Shown: positions 22,485 to 33,663 of the stretch, piece after piece
Numbering within the stretch: the stretch's first letter is position 1
How the letters are laid out: each line of letters begins with the position of its first letter
Source of the DNA: Boesenbergia rotunda
Taxonomy: Eukaryota; Streptophyta; Magnoliopsida; Zingiberales; Zingiberaceae
Length of the DNA stretch: 64,000 nucleotides
Direction of reading: 5' to 3'
NCBI GenBank assembly: GCA_024364735.1
Contig: JAGFNQ010000716.1
Coordinates: 145,638 to 209,637 of the forward strand
Notes under the pieces: generated by a model
Databases searched by the model: none
What the model was told of the DNA's origin: nothing
What the model saw: the letters and a program-made list of their open reading frames with translations, nothing else
Program-made: the position numbers and the translations under genes

Positions 22485-23493
22485 TGTTGGATCTTGGACG
22501 GTTGCTAGAGAGGTGTGAATAGCACTTTTCGAACTCTTTCTTCCTACACGGTTAGTTGCGCAAGCGGAATATACAATAAAACAAAACTAACAATGTAAAG
22601 AGCAATGCTAACAGTAAGATTTACTTGGTATCCACCCCTAAGGGTGACTAATCCAAGAATCCGTTGGTGGATCACTCCTCGGATAACCTTCGGCTAGCCC
22701 TTGTCGCTCCTTGTGGGTGGAGAAATCTCACCACAACCCCTTGACAAGACCTGAGCACCAAGACTACTATTTTGCCTTTAACCAAGACAAAATTCATCAA
22801 GAGTTTCAGCCACCATGAAGTCCTCTTTAAATAGAACTAAGTCTGAAACCCTCGCCACCAGTCGACTGCTCCCAGGGCAGTCGACTGGTACCACTGAAAA
22901 TCGACCGTTGCAACCCCAACGTTCGAATTTTCAGCTAACTCACCAGCCGCTACCAGTCGACTGCTCCCAGAGCAGTCGATTGGTCCAGAGCTGCATACCT
23001 TCTGTGAGTTTTATCAGTCGACTGCCCCACTCACCCACCTAGGGTTTCCCTTCCCGAGTACACTTCTCTCAGCACTCGAACCCTAGGATTTCTCGAGTAC
23101 AATCACACAACACTCGTACCCTCACAACTCGACTAACACCTCATCAGCAGCCTCGACTATTGCCTTCGCGCCCTCTTCATCTTCGGCTCCCGCCCCTCGG
23201 ATGCACGCAAGCCTCCAGCTTGCCTCCATGCCATCCTTAATGCATGTCTCGAAGTCCGCGGCCTTCAGCTCATCGTCCCTGCTCTCCAAGGTCCCTCGGG
23301 TGCATACAAGCATCCAGCTTGTCTCCATGCCACCCTTCGCCGTACCGAAGTCGTCCAGCCAAGTCAATATGTGTAAACCTGCACAATCTGTACACTCAAC
23401 ATACACATATTAGAACACAAGGGAAACCTAACTTAAACCCTTTGCTCAAATATTAAAACACTTAGTCACTCCGGACCACAGATTACCTCAACA
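22485..23493 (-). repeat. El-2 5' LTR (right copy, 1009 bp)
   Basis: TGTTGGATCTTGGACGGTTG at the start and CTCAACA at the end, followed by the AGAAG duplication. It includes the right copy of the U3 ORF (23406-23122), which is intact at 94 codons and differs from the left copy at scattered residues. Confidence 0.92.
23122..23406 (-). CDS. U3 ORF of El-2, right LTR (94 codons, unknown function)
   Basis: Starts MYVECTDCAGLHILTWLDDF. It keeps both repeat modules (AKGGMETSWMLVCTRGT and IKDGMEASWRLACIRGA) and the RDDEL linker. Same length and frame as the left-LTR copy, despite substitutions since insertion. Coding status unproven. Confidence 0.35.
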   Translation of the reverse strand: MYVECTDCAGLHILTWLDDFGTAKGGMETSWMLVCTRGTLESRDDELKAADFETCIKDGMEASWRLACIRGAGAEDEEGAKAIVEAADEVLVEL

Positions 23494-25736
23494 AGAAGTT
23501 TCGAGCTGGCCCGGGCGAGGTCCTCCAGTAGATCGGATATGTGAGCAGCAGCGACCTCTATCATGGTTTCTTTCTTTGACAGCTGATGCGCTTGCTTTTG
23601 GATCCGACCATTTATGACTTCAGCGGATGACTCCAGGAGGTGGATGTCCCCTGATAGCTTCTTCTCCAAGGCTTGGAGTCGCTCCCGCTCCTGAGTCAGG
23701 CGACTCACTTCCTTGGAGAGGGCTATCGCCCTCTCTGATAGCAGTCACACCTGGTGGCGAGTGCTGAGGAGGGATGCTTCCGAGGCCTGCAGGGCGTCGA
23801 AGCAGTGGTCTACATTGGCACGCAGACCCTTGCTGACCTCCAGTTGCATCCGCCCCCCTCCTGAGCTCGGAAGACCTCTACCTCCAACTCTACCACTTGT
23901 TGGCGCAGGGACTCCGTCTCTTGCTCAGGAGACATCCGCCGACCTAAGATGAGGCACTCTGTGGTGGCCTGACACAAGAAAACTAAGGGTCAGAAGGAAA
24001 AAATGAAATAAAATAAATGTAACGAGAAGCTTACCTTCAACAGCGACTCGTACAAACTAGTGATCACTCCCGCTGAAGGCACCCCTCTAAGGGATGTGAT
24101 GTGCTCTTCAGTGCACCCCCGCATGGCTTCCCAGCTCTGAGGGGATGGTATTCCAGAAGTAGCCCTGGAGCCGCGAGGAAGGAGCACTAGGAGGAGCGGT
24201 GGGAAAACAGGTACAGTGGAGGGGTCGGGCGCGCCATTGTCGACGCTGGAGGACGCCTCATCAGCCGGATACTTCCCCTTCGGCGGCTCCTTAATCTGGA
24301 CTGGTTGGAAGCCCCTAGTCGCTGCCTTCTCGGTCGCTTCTACCTTGTGGCGCAGGCGGGCACTGGTGAGCGCGGGCTCGCCTGGTTTCGCCCTCTTGCC
24401 CTTGGGGTTGCTGGAGGCCTCGGGGACGCTGGGGTGGACTTCAGCGTCACCTTCCGGCTCCGCAGTCGTTGGTACCGCCCTCCGAAAGCGCTTGGAGAGA
24501 GGAACACGATCCTCCTCCTCCTCGGCAGACCTGGTCGAGCGAGTCATTTTCCTTGGATGAGCCGAAGGGACTGCAGGTTTCCGATGGTGGTCTTGTGGTT
24601 CGCTCTCCTCCTCCACTCCCTCCTCAGCAAGCAGGATGAGGCACGGTCGTCTGGTGGGTGGTTGACTCGCCTTCCCAGTTGGCTCTGTCGCCAACATAGA
24701 AGCCTGGATTGGCAGTTCCTTGTCGCCACCTCCCTCCACAGTGGGAACAAGAGATAGGAAGGCTTCCTGGACACCAGATGGCTTAGTAGTGGTCAGCTCC
24801 TCGCTTGGAATCTGCTTGGAGCCCTCGGAAGGCTCGACCACGGAGGGTAGGGAGGTTGGAGGAGGAGCCAGAGCTTGTTCATCTGCAAACTCCCACTTAA
24901 GAAGCTTGCTCATGGCCCGGGAAAGCATGGTGTTCTCTGCAACACAAATAACAAAATGTCAGTTAGCATAGATAAGTGATCAATGAAACAGTGCACTTAC
25001 GGAGGTCGGGGCTAAGACGGGTGACTTTGGGGCTGATCTCATCCCGGTATAGAAGCTCCTCGCATGACACTAAGTTGGGTCCATGGAACTCCATCCCGGC
25101 CAAAGTGCTTCTGGCCCGCTGGTACCCAGGATCTCGCTGGAAATCACCTAGGTCTGGAGGAGAAGGCAAATCCTCGCGCCGGTGTGTCAGACAGAACGGG
25201 CGCTCAGTAAGTTGGATAAAAAAAAGCGCTCCTTCCATCCTTTATGGGAGGAAGGGAGGCTACTGATAAACTTATGGCTCGGGCGGGCAGTGAAGCTGAA
25301 GGCTCCCCTAGACGCTAAGTTTGGAAGGAAAAAATAGTGGAAGGAACGAGGGGGTCAAGGGTATATTGAATAATTTGAAAAGGATGAGTGTCCCGCCCAT
25401 CTGGGCGAAGGCATTTGGGGTCATCTAATGCAAAGGCACATCGAAATATTTGGAGATGACCATGAAGAATGGAGGGATTAGAAAACGCAAGCCAAACTCC
25501 ACCAATCCTAAGAAGAAAGTATAAAACTCTAAGGGTGGTTCTACAGGGGACTGGCCAATACAGGGGACCCTAACCTCCAACTCCGCCGGTATGCCGTAGG
25601 CCTCGCAGGCAGCTCTCAGGGTGGCGGACTTAAGCTTAGACAACGCGGCCTCATACCTCTCCGGGTGATAAGCACTTTCCTCTTCTGGTTTTCCTTTTCT
25701 ACCTTGGTCTCTCTTCACCTTTCCCTCCTTGCCCAT

Positions 25737-26344
25737 GACTTCGGATGAAAGAAGGAGAAGAAGATAGAAGATGAAGGGGACTTACGTGTGAAGAAGAAGC
25801 CCTAGCAAAAGAAGATTCTAGTAGGCAAAAACAGGATGCGCAAGCTCTGAGAATCGGTGGTGCAAGAAGACAGAAGGTCGTTTTCGCCTCCCCCTTTTAT
25901 AGAGAGAGAGCCGCTCTCATGCAAGAATATAAGCGCGACACGTGGACGATGATAACTGCGAATCTCGAGGCGTCGTCGTTCCTTATGGTCGTCGGTTGGT
26001 ATAACCCTGCTAAGTGTATCAGGGGGAGATCACGCAAAAAAGGCCTTGCCACATGGCAGTACCCCATTCACTAGAGCACTCTTTCGCCATTAAAATACCC
26101 CACACACTCTTAATGGGTGATGGACATCTATCATTACTGGACATCGGAACTCCCGGGACTTTTGGATTTATTCAAAGGGTCGCCTCGGGCCAAGAGACGA
26201 ATGTTTCAATTCCTCGTACCCGCCAAGTCGTCAAGAGAAAAAGGAATGGTAATATGAACCTCGCAGATACTTAGCTTCCCCTCATTGTGCCACCAGCCTA
26301 ATCAGTCAACCACACTTCCTTCGATTAGACTTGAAGAGGGAACT
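25737..26344. promoter_or_regulatory. Promoter of the antisense ORF and 3' untranslated part of element A
   Basis: On the minus strand TATAAAAGGGGGAGGCG lies at about 25885-25901, followed 30-60 bases later by CTTCTGTCTTCTTGCACC. Element B has TATAAAAGGGGGAAACAG and CTTCTGCCTTCTTGCAC at the same distance. The stretch toward 26344 ends in a purine-rich tract (GACTTGAAGAGGGAA) that fits the PPT of element A. No other gene is seen. Confidence 0.55.
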
Positions 26345-27049
26345 TGTGATAGAGATGAGCATCCCGGGATGGACACGTGGCACAGGAAAGCTACATGGCA
26401 AGGCTCGCCGAACCAGAGCCCCGAGGTCAGACCGACAATCGGGCTCCCGAGACTACCTCGGGAGAATGTAAGAAAGCCCCGAGATCAAACCGGGAATCGG
26501 GCTCTCGAGACTATCTAGGGAAAATGAAGGCCCTGAGGTCAGCTCGGGAGATGAGGCTCCGAAACTAACTCGGGAGAGTGGAACCTAAAGATCAGCATAG
26601 GAGTCAGAAAGTCCGACTTCGAGTATTCGTTCTTCCTTCCGTAATAGGAAAGTCATTGAATAATTACTGTGTGCAACGCACGGTAATTAAGGTCTTAATG
26701 ATCACAGCGGTCGTTACCAAAAGATAGGATATCTATCAAATAACCGATGATTAAGGAACGTGAAGGAGAATGTGGGGAAACGTATGGTAAAGACCTCAGG
26801 TATATAAAATACCTCTGCATCCAGGTAACGGGGGTAAGCTTTTCGAACTGATAGAAAACTTAATTCCTCGTTGTCCTCCGAAAAAGATAAGATTTCTGAC
26901 TTAAGCGTCGGAGAGGACTCCACCGAAAAATCTTTCGGTGCGCTCATTTTAACGCTCGTGTTAATCTCGCAGAATACGAACGCCCTCTCTCCATCACTGT
27001 CATCGAGGGCTGTGCTTTGATGATTTATTATTCCCGTCGTTCACTTCCA
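26345..27049 (+). repeat. 3' LTR of element A (about 705 bp)
   Basis: Starts TGTGATAGAGATGAGC after the purine tract and ends near CACTTCCA. A TATA motif (GGTATATAAAATACCTC) lies at about 26799. Downstream of it, GTCGGAGAGGACTCC and CGCTCGTGTTAAT match the LTR of element B in the opposite orientation (55342-56077). Repeated CCCCGAG/CTCGGGA words fill 26420-26580. The end points are inferred by comparison with element B. Confidence 0.65.
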
Positions 27050-27202
27050 GAATATGTAATCAGTTACGTATAACTCATGTAAGTATTTATGTATTATAAA
27101 TGGTCATCGCTTCATTTTACTCTTATTTGATTGGTCAAACAATTTATCCTAAATAATTCTCACTTTATGCAATTGCTTCATCAATCTTTCCGTCAAAATT
27201 TA

Positions 27203-27417
27203 AGAGGCGTTTGATAAACGAATTTAGAAATCGAGAATGAGAATGAAATCAATTTCATTTTCATTTATGATGCTTGATATACGAGATCGGAATCAAAATA
27301 TAGATATGATACTCATGATTTTATAACTTAACCCCCACTAGATTATCACCAAACTTATAAATCCCTTAATCAAAATTCATTATCATTCTCATTGCCGAAT
27401 ATATATCAAACGCCCCA
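27203..27417. mobile_element. Tourist-like MITE with TTA target duplication
   Basis: The left end reads AGAGGCGTTTGATAAACGAA. The right end, reverse complemented, reads ATGGGGCGTTTGATATATA. Both sides are flanked by TTA. The interior is AT-rich with GAATGAGAATGA words near the left end and their complements near the right. Length about 215 bp, no coding capacity. TIR and 3-bp TTA duplication fit the PIF/Harbinger (Tourist) class. Confidence 0.65.
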
Positions 27418-28073
27418 TTAATCTTTCGTAAAGGAGTATCAATAGTGTGTTTTTTTTTCATGCTAGTACTTTCCTAGAAGCAAGATTCAGAGAAACTATC
27501 CATTCATAAGACAAACAATATTCTAGTAATCTCTGAGAATTATATATGTTGAACTATGATTTTCAGCTCTTCTGCACACGTAGACATTATACTGCCATTG
27601 ATTGTCGTGCGTGCACATTTAAATGGGTGAGACCTTCCTTGATTACAGCAGCATGTACTGATTGATAAAAACTATTTCCTATAACAAGTAAAATTCCCTT
27701 GTAAACAAACCTCATGGTCTCCCATAAGGACAGTTTATGGCCAGTAATCTTGTTTCTCAAATTTTAACTCTAATACTGCAAAGTCTCACAATTTCGTAAA
27801 TCAATAAATTTTCCTAAATAGTTGCCTGATTCACTGTGGCAAGACCGGTTACTGGTAGTGCAATAACCTTTTTCTTACCAATATGAACTGTGAAACAACT
27901 GAAGAAATCAAAGCTCACTCATGTGACTAGTATCATTAGGATGAATAAGGAATTGTTCAAATAATGCATGTCGGAACAATATTGTTCCCTAGCAGATTAA
28001 AACATCACTAAGAGAGAAAAGAAGGCCAACCCTGAGGGTTCAGGATTTAGGAAATAATATTAGAAACTCCATC
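27418..28073. other. Intergenic and 3' flank of the ATP synthase gene
   Basis: No ORF or repeat of note. The part nearest 28073 should contain the 3' UTR of the minus-strand gene. AATAAA-like words exist in reverse orientation near 27800, but a poly(A) site cannot be fixed. Confidence 0.5.
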
Positions 28074-31000
28074 TTAGATGAAGTTTCTAATATCTAGCGA
28101 TTTGACATCAACCATCTCCTCATCCTTGAATTCCTCCCTGCAAGAATTTTGAGTTATCATCAGTGCATATTAAAAACCAGTTCAACTAACTCACTTGCTT
28201 TATAGTACTTGAAAAGTAAGCACAAAACTATTTTCTAAAAATATTCCAAAAGACTAACATGGCAAGAAGAATTGCTTGTCTTATTTAAGTTACAGTGAGA
28301 GAGAATGTAGACCTCTTAAGCTGGATTTCCATTGCTTCCAGAGCATCCTTCTTCAGACCTTCCAAATCCTCTTTGGCGATTTTAAGTTCCAACTGTTCTT
28401 CATACTTGGGAAGGTCTTCCTTCTTAATCCCCAGCCTAATTCAAGTTTAGAAATCAGGATTGTTGATACACTGTTTTTTGCCTAACAATATATGCAGAAA
28501 AATATCAATCCTCAGCTTGTAAATAGATTTAATCTGAAAGTTAGATCAATGGGTAGATTAGCAATGTAACTTTGACGTTACACAAGTCACAATGATGATA
28601 AGAAGACAAGTTAAATGCCAAAGCAAGCTTGCAACTCTATGCTGCAGTTTTCTTTTGATAGGATATAATTTGACAGAATCAAACTATACTGTCAGTAGTA
28701 ATGAGTAGATATTTTTTACTGCAAGGACATGTCAAATTAACAAATTTGAAACCATTAAACAGGCACATCAGTGATATGCAGAAACAAAAAACAATATTGT
28801 CAAGAAAAACTGAAAGCCGCTATCAAAATAGCACAGAGATATCCACCAACTTCTTGTTGATTTTGTCAAACTCAGACAAGAGAAGGGTCATGTTCTTCTT
28901 GTCAGATCTGAGAAGTGGCTTTTTAATCTCTTTCTCAACCTTCTCCAAAGCTTCCATCATCAAAGCCTCAGCACCGAGATCATCTGTAAGGCCATTCCTG
29001 CGAAAGCAAATTGTAGTATCATAGTAGTAAGGATGAAGTGACGGACATGAAATAAAAGTAGTAGCATTTCATTTTACAAACAATTACATGTATAAAAATG
29101 CGGCAGTGAAACCAATAAAACTATTGCATTAGTCAGAACAAACATACAGCAACTCTCCTACCACCTCTCGGTTTCTGTATCTTGAATTACAATAGAATCC
29201 AAAAAGGAAGCATAAAGGAAAAAGGTTTACTTAGTAATGAAGTTATCTAATACTTTTTCCCTTTTTTTGGCTTTATATATATATATATATATATTTAATC
29301 ATCTTAGAAACCACAAAATTTTGCTCATGTACTTCCAAAATTCAAAAAAAAAAAAGCATGAAAAGACAGATCTTGTTATCTAATATAAGCATGAAAAAAT
29401 AATTTCAAAATAAGAAAATATAAGCTGTTGTTGGCAAACATAAATGTTGCTCGAGGTGTTGTCCCCATACCAAGTACGGTGACTATAAAAATGGATATAT
29501 TGCCTATTAATTTGATCTATAAAGAATAGATTGCATATAACCAACAGTCGGTATGCCTTTTGAACTAATAATTACAGAGTTTCAGCAACCAACAATAGAA
29601 TTAGCTATGCAATTATCCCTCACAGTATCAATTTCTCATATCAAGTGCCTACTGCATGATAAAAAATCAACACTCACCATATTGTTTGTTAAAGTAATGC
29701 AATCTACATTTGTTGTTACCTACATAAACATAAAAGTTGAATGATTAAAATAGTACTTTATGCATCATCAATATTGAATTCATTTGGGTAGTACTTATCT
29801 TACTCAACAATAGTTTTTGAAGTTAAACTTAATTTCTCAGGAACTTGTGTGATAAAAAAGCGCAAAAACAATTACCAACATTTCCCTATGTGTAAAAAGC
29901 ATTGCTAGAATTAACAGCTACACATAAGAAGAAACAAACATATATATAAAGATTAATCACATGAAATAAATATCATATTATTAACAATGAGAGAGAGAGA
30001 GAGAGAGAGAGAGAGGTTCACAACTACTATATACTTGATCCCTATCTCCTGTAACGTCAACAGGTATGTTCTAGCATCAGGAATGTCTTGTGTCTGTTGA
30101 TCAATTATGTATTTAATTTTCTGAGATTCTGATAGTAGATCGGCTCTGCAGGATAACAAATTGTCAAGTTACTACGCGAGAACATTAGTAACAAATAGAT
30201 CATGAACACAAAATACAAGAAATCTTATGCAGCAACATTACATTGTGAAAGACTCAATTCAGACGGATTTATAGGTTACAACAGAATGAACATGTAAAAC
30301 CAAGTGTTGATGTTAGCTTGGACAGAAACCCTTATTCTCATTTTCCATATACAGGAAAAATATTATAAAGTCCATGCAATTAACTAAAACCTTTCAATTT
30401 TAAACATTCAAGTTGTTTTTTTAAGTATAATTAGTTGGTTCCGAGTTGAATGAAATAATGCAACAAATTCCCATTCAACAGAAAGCACCGCCATGCTTTT
30501 ATAGCAAATTTGTCCTAATTGAGACATATATCTGACAGTTAGCATAGCCAAGAAGCAAGGTGAGCTACAGAGAAATTTGTCATAAGTCTCACCTCCAGCA
30601 GTACTAGCAAATTAGTATTGATTGTTGGCACGGCTAGAATATTGGAGGTTACACTGCAGGAGTTCACTAATCACAGCATCCTAAAGTATTGGTACTGGCA
30701 TACGAATAGTTACAATAAAATGTACAAGATTCCATGGTATACAGGAAAGAAACGCATATATGAAATGACTAGAAAAACTCTAGAAACAAAACTATTAAAT
30801 TAGCTAATAAAAAATCCTTAAAAGCATCTGAAATCTAAGAATCTTGTGAAATGCCTCACATAAAAAAAAACTTCTATTTCTGATCAGATTACAGAATAAA
30901 GCACAACAAAAATCAAGAGAAAAAAGTATATCATGGCTTTGCAGAGATGGAGGATAGAAGTATAATACATACACAATAGCACGTCAAAAGGGAAAAGAAA

Positions 31001-33663
31001 CTTACTTTTCCCTTATGGTCTTTATGACTTTTGCATATTGGGAGACAGCGGCCAGATCATCAGGATCAATAGTGATCTTTTCCTTACGAAGTACACTGAA
31101 TGCAATTTCATATTTGTTTTTTACCTCATAAAAGATGTTCTTCAATATTTCTTCAAACACAAGAAATTGCTATAATGAGCTATGAGATGGATTTAAACAA
31201 CAAACTTATATTTATCAGCCAAAACCCATCCTAAATAAGTTTAGCACACTCACACCAACTTAACAAGGTAATTACTTTGAGCAACTTGTTATTCCTAACT
31301 CATTATCTCATTGCCGTAAGAATTAAGGAAAGGAGAAGGCTAATCAATCAACCTTGGTCAGTCAGGCTAAGAGACTAAGTTTTTTAAGAAAAAACAGATG
31401 TCAAGATGTAGGGTGATATTTGCATTAGGGGATAAACTAATGAGTCACCAGAATCCTACTCTGAGCATTTTGCTGGTTAAGAAATATTTAGTATTTTAAA
31501 ATAATTATGTTTAGGCAAAGTTGGGACAAAAAAAGTATAAAGCAATTAAAATTGTATCTGAAATCCAGGATGTCTCTTTTGAAGTATTTTGAGATATGAG
31601 TATATGATGATTAAAAACAAAGAAAGAAAAAAAAAAATACATTAAGAAACCTAATAGTAGACCATACGCAAGAATAGTCATTGTTTCTAAACCCACAGAA
31701 CATGGTCATGGCAATGATTACTATATTTATGAAATAAAAAAGTATTGAATAATTGGATTGCACTAGAAATCACTTATCTGATTTACCATACAAAGTCAGT
31801 TTTCTTCTCTATATTTAAAGAGTACCTGATGCAGTGGCATCATATCCTCAATTTAGTGCGAGTAGGAAACATAATCTAACTCAAAGTCATAACTTAGAGT
31901 GCCTGCTTGAGCAAGAACAAGAATGGGGGTTTTGCTTGTTATAGGAGATTGTAGCACAGCATTGATGAAATAAAAATTAGTATGGTAGCAAAGTGAGATG
32001 GTCATTAAAACTGGAGGTTTAAAAACATTAATCAAACATCTATGTAAGTATCCTGGGATAATTTTGATATGGTCAACCGAAGCAAATTAGGTCCTATTGG
32101 TTTGATCCCTGTGTCTAAGTGTGCAAGAGTTTAGGAGCACAAGAAATTGAGCGGAATACGCAGCAGTCGAGAAAGATGACACGGGGCTCGGTGCATTTGA
32201 GGAACTCAAAGTCTGCGAAAGAGTACACCGGTGGACGAGAAGAACGTGTGCGACGTCCAAGGGATGAAAAGCCACGGAGAAAGTTCATCCGAGGAAAAGG
32301 TCGAAAGTTCGGTTCGAGTGAGCTCAACTTCGGATGATCAGAAATCACCTAGGAGCACTAGAAGACTGGACTCGGGCGCTCAGCGATACAGGCGCCCGAG
32401 AAGCCAAGTAGTCTTTTTACGGCCATTGCGACGTAGAAAGACGTTGACCCGAATCAGGCGCCCGTGAGCTGTCACATCAGTATCTTGATAATTGTTCTAG
32501 ACTCTATAAATAGAGCCCCTTAACTTAGAGTTTTTCATTCATTGATTGTACAACAACTGTAATTGCTTTCCTAAATCTTCTTTGAGTTTTCAAGAGTTTG
32601 GAAGAGGCTTCTCCACCTATACAAGGAGATATTTGGAGTAGAACTTTTCAACTGTCAATAATCCAGAAAAACTAAAAGGAAGTGTCAAAAGTAACACAAC
32701 AGTAATGACCTCACCATCTCCTTTCAGGGGTGGTGGAAGATTAGAAGGTGAAGCTTCTTTTGCAAAGGATCGTACTGCCATAACATGATCATGCTGCAAT
32801 ATTATCTGACCAGCATATAACTGCAAAAGAAAATTAGTAACTACAATCATACACAATACAAAAATTCGTAAAAGCTTGTGCAAGCTGTATCTTGATATAG
32901 AATGATAGCTAAGCAGCCAGCACCAAACTGGAAAAAATATTGACACCAAAACTCGTGGAGCTGGTAACTCCAACTGTAAAAATATGCATTTGGAATAACT
33001 AACTTGACAAAATAATATGCTCCTGCTTGACTGCTTCCGAGATACAAGTAATAAAAACCACAGGCATTGGCACATGCGAGAATCGTCAGTACGCAGCCAG
33101 ATTTAGGCATGACCAAGCCATGACCCATGAGGCCATTTTTCACAGCACAATGATCCTGATATTGTTTTTACTGTCACATTAGTCAATAGCACTCTTTCAT
33201 AAAGCTCAACGGAGGAAACCAAGCCAAATAGTAGGGAGAAAATGATGATAATGCCGCATCACACCGCGGTTTGGAAGTTTTGTCACCCTCCGTTTTACTA
33301 AAACATCAATCTGTATAGACTCAAAGTCTCGAACGTCAAACTAAATTTCCAAGAATGTAAATTTATCTTCCTGAGACAAACTGCAACAAAATGAGTACCT
33401 AATCGCAAATGTTTCCACCCCCAATCCTACATAAAATGATTTTAAAAATAAAAAATAACTAAAAGAAAACATCGGAGACAGCGACCATCTATCAGATCGG
33501 ACGATATCTGCCCGTTCCAATGGATCTGGAGACCATGTCGGAGAACGCATATTTGGGTTTTCGAGACGGAGGAACGACGATCGTGATGGTTAACGATCAC
33601 GAAAGAAGGGATAAAATGGCACACCTGTCGGGATCGGGAAAGGAGACGAGGAACCAACGCCAT
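28074..33663 (-). CDS. MGP1: Mitochondrial ATP synthase 24 kDa subunit (plant MGP1/FAd type), seven exons
   Basis: Exons: 33663-33625, 32820-32715, 31150-31006, 30145-30035, 28997-28851, 28435-28313 and 28137-28074. All have GT..AG borders; the coding total is 735 bases, 244 residues plus TAA, in one frame. The protein opens MALVPRLLSRSRQ (a basic, Ser-rich mitochondrial targeting segment), then FAKEASPSNLPPLKGDEIL, VLRKEKITIDPDDLAAVSQ, KADLLSESQKIKYIIDQQ, QDIPDARTYLLTLQE, NGLTDDLGAEALMMEALEK, KKEDLPKYEEQLELKIAKE and the C-terminal DEEMVDVKSLDIRNFI. Length and order match the plant-specific 24 kDa subunit of the inner-membrane F1Fo ATP synthase, needed in Arabidopsis for pollen development. 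No disruption is seen. Intron 2 holds an LTR-like insertion. Confidence 0.92.
29271..29293. repeat. (AT)n microsatellite in intron
   Basis: About eleven AT dinucleotides in the intron between exons 4 and 5 of the ATP synthase gene. Confidence 0.8.
29989..30015. repeat. (GA)n microsatellite near a splice donor
   Basis: Thirteen or fourteen GA units. On the transcript this is a CT run starting about 20 bases inside the intron after exon 4. Confidence 0.85.
32085..32640 (+). repeat. LTR-like insertion inside intron 2 of the ATP synthase gene
   Basis: A GC-rich block (32150-32470) with AGGCGCCCGAGAAGCC and AGGCGCCCGTGAGC words is followed by a strong TATA motif (CTCTATAAATAGAGCCCC, about 32503-32520) and a T-rich stretch ending GGCTTCTCCACCTATACAAG. 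This is how LTRs of plant copia elements are built (U3, TATA, R/U5). No internal domains or second LTR occur, so it is a solo or truncated LTR, antisense to the gene. Borders are approximate and no target duplication was found. Confidence 0.5.

Larger units (their letters stand above)
17162..23493 (-). mobile_element. El-2: complete gag-only LTR retrotransposon, minus strand
   Basis: LTRs at 17162-18191 and 22485-23493 start TGTTGGATCTTG and end CTCAACA. The target duplication AGAAG is intact (17157-17161 and 23494-23498). Minus-strand PBS (TGATATCAGAGC, one change from consensus) and PPT (AAAAAGGGGGAGAT) are in place. The 4.3-kb interior encodes gag (22412 down to about 20761) and then 2.6 kb with no pol. 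It is inserted in exon 3 of the antisense ORF of element A. El-3 and El-4 in this window belong to the same family. Confidence 0.92.
16790..25736 (-). pseudogene. Antisense spliced ORF of element A (putative gypsy-type Transposase_28-like plus coiled coil), split by El-2
   Basis: Exon 1 is 25736-25001, exon 2 is 24936-24035, and exon 3 runs 23968-23494 and 17156 down to about 16790 around El-2. Exon 1 starts MGKEGKVKRDQG and holds LKSATLRAACEAYGIP, LIPPFFMVISKYFDVPLH, a stop, then NAFAQMGG, a pattern like the plant 'putative gypsy type transposon' family. Exon 2 (MSKLLKWEFADEQ...) is Pro/Ser/Glu-rich and low complexity with a basic patch, ending SWEAMRGCTEEHITSLRG. Exon 3 (ILGRRMSPEQE...) is a long coiled coil. 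A TATAAAA box lies 159 bp upstream of the ATG. Element B has the same exon plan. Internal stops make this copy a pseudogene. Function unknown. Confidence 0.75.
6263..27049 (+). mobile_element. Element A: 5'-truncated Tat/Retand-like Ty3/gypsy retrotransposon, with El-1 and El-2 nested inside
   Basis: Components in order on the plus strand are: integrase C-terminal half (6263-6972), an 85-bp tandem array (7075-7662, resuming 15186-16260), an antisense spliced ORF (25736 down to about 16790), and the 3' LTR (26345-27049). This matches the layout of Tat/Retand-type gypsy elements such as maize Grande, which have a long region between pol and 3' LTR with tandem repeats and antisense ORFs. With El-1 (7523 bp) and El-2 (6332 bp) removed, about 6.9 kb remains. 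The 5' LTR, gag, protease, RT and RNase H are absent. Lineage assignment is inference from architecture and LTR homology with element B. Confidence 0.75.

Noticed and set aside
24216..24757. Plus-strand ORFs of 114 and 150 codons
   Set aside because: They are opposite the spliced antisense ORF exon 2, which has the domain and intron support; the plus frames show no family resemblance.
27050..27202. Search for the missing 3' half of the MULE to the right of element A
   Set aside because: No MULE catalytic domain or terminal repeat is seen after the LTR, so element A was not simply inserted into the MULE.
32617..33143. Minus-strand ORFs of 98 and 152 codons with hydrophobic stretches
   Set aside because: They lie in introns 1 and 2 and run through exon 2 of the ATP synthase gene in the wrong frame or read through its splice sites.
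33341..33550. 69-codon minus ORF just downstream of exon 1 of the ATP synthase gene
   Set aside because: Intron 1 sequence; the exon 1 to exon 2 junction gives a continuous conserved protein without it.
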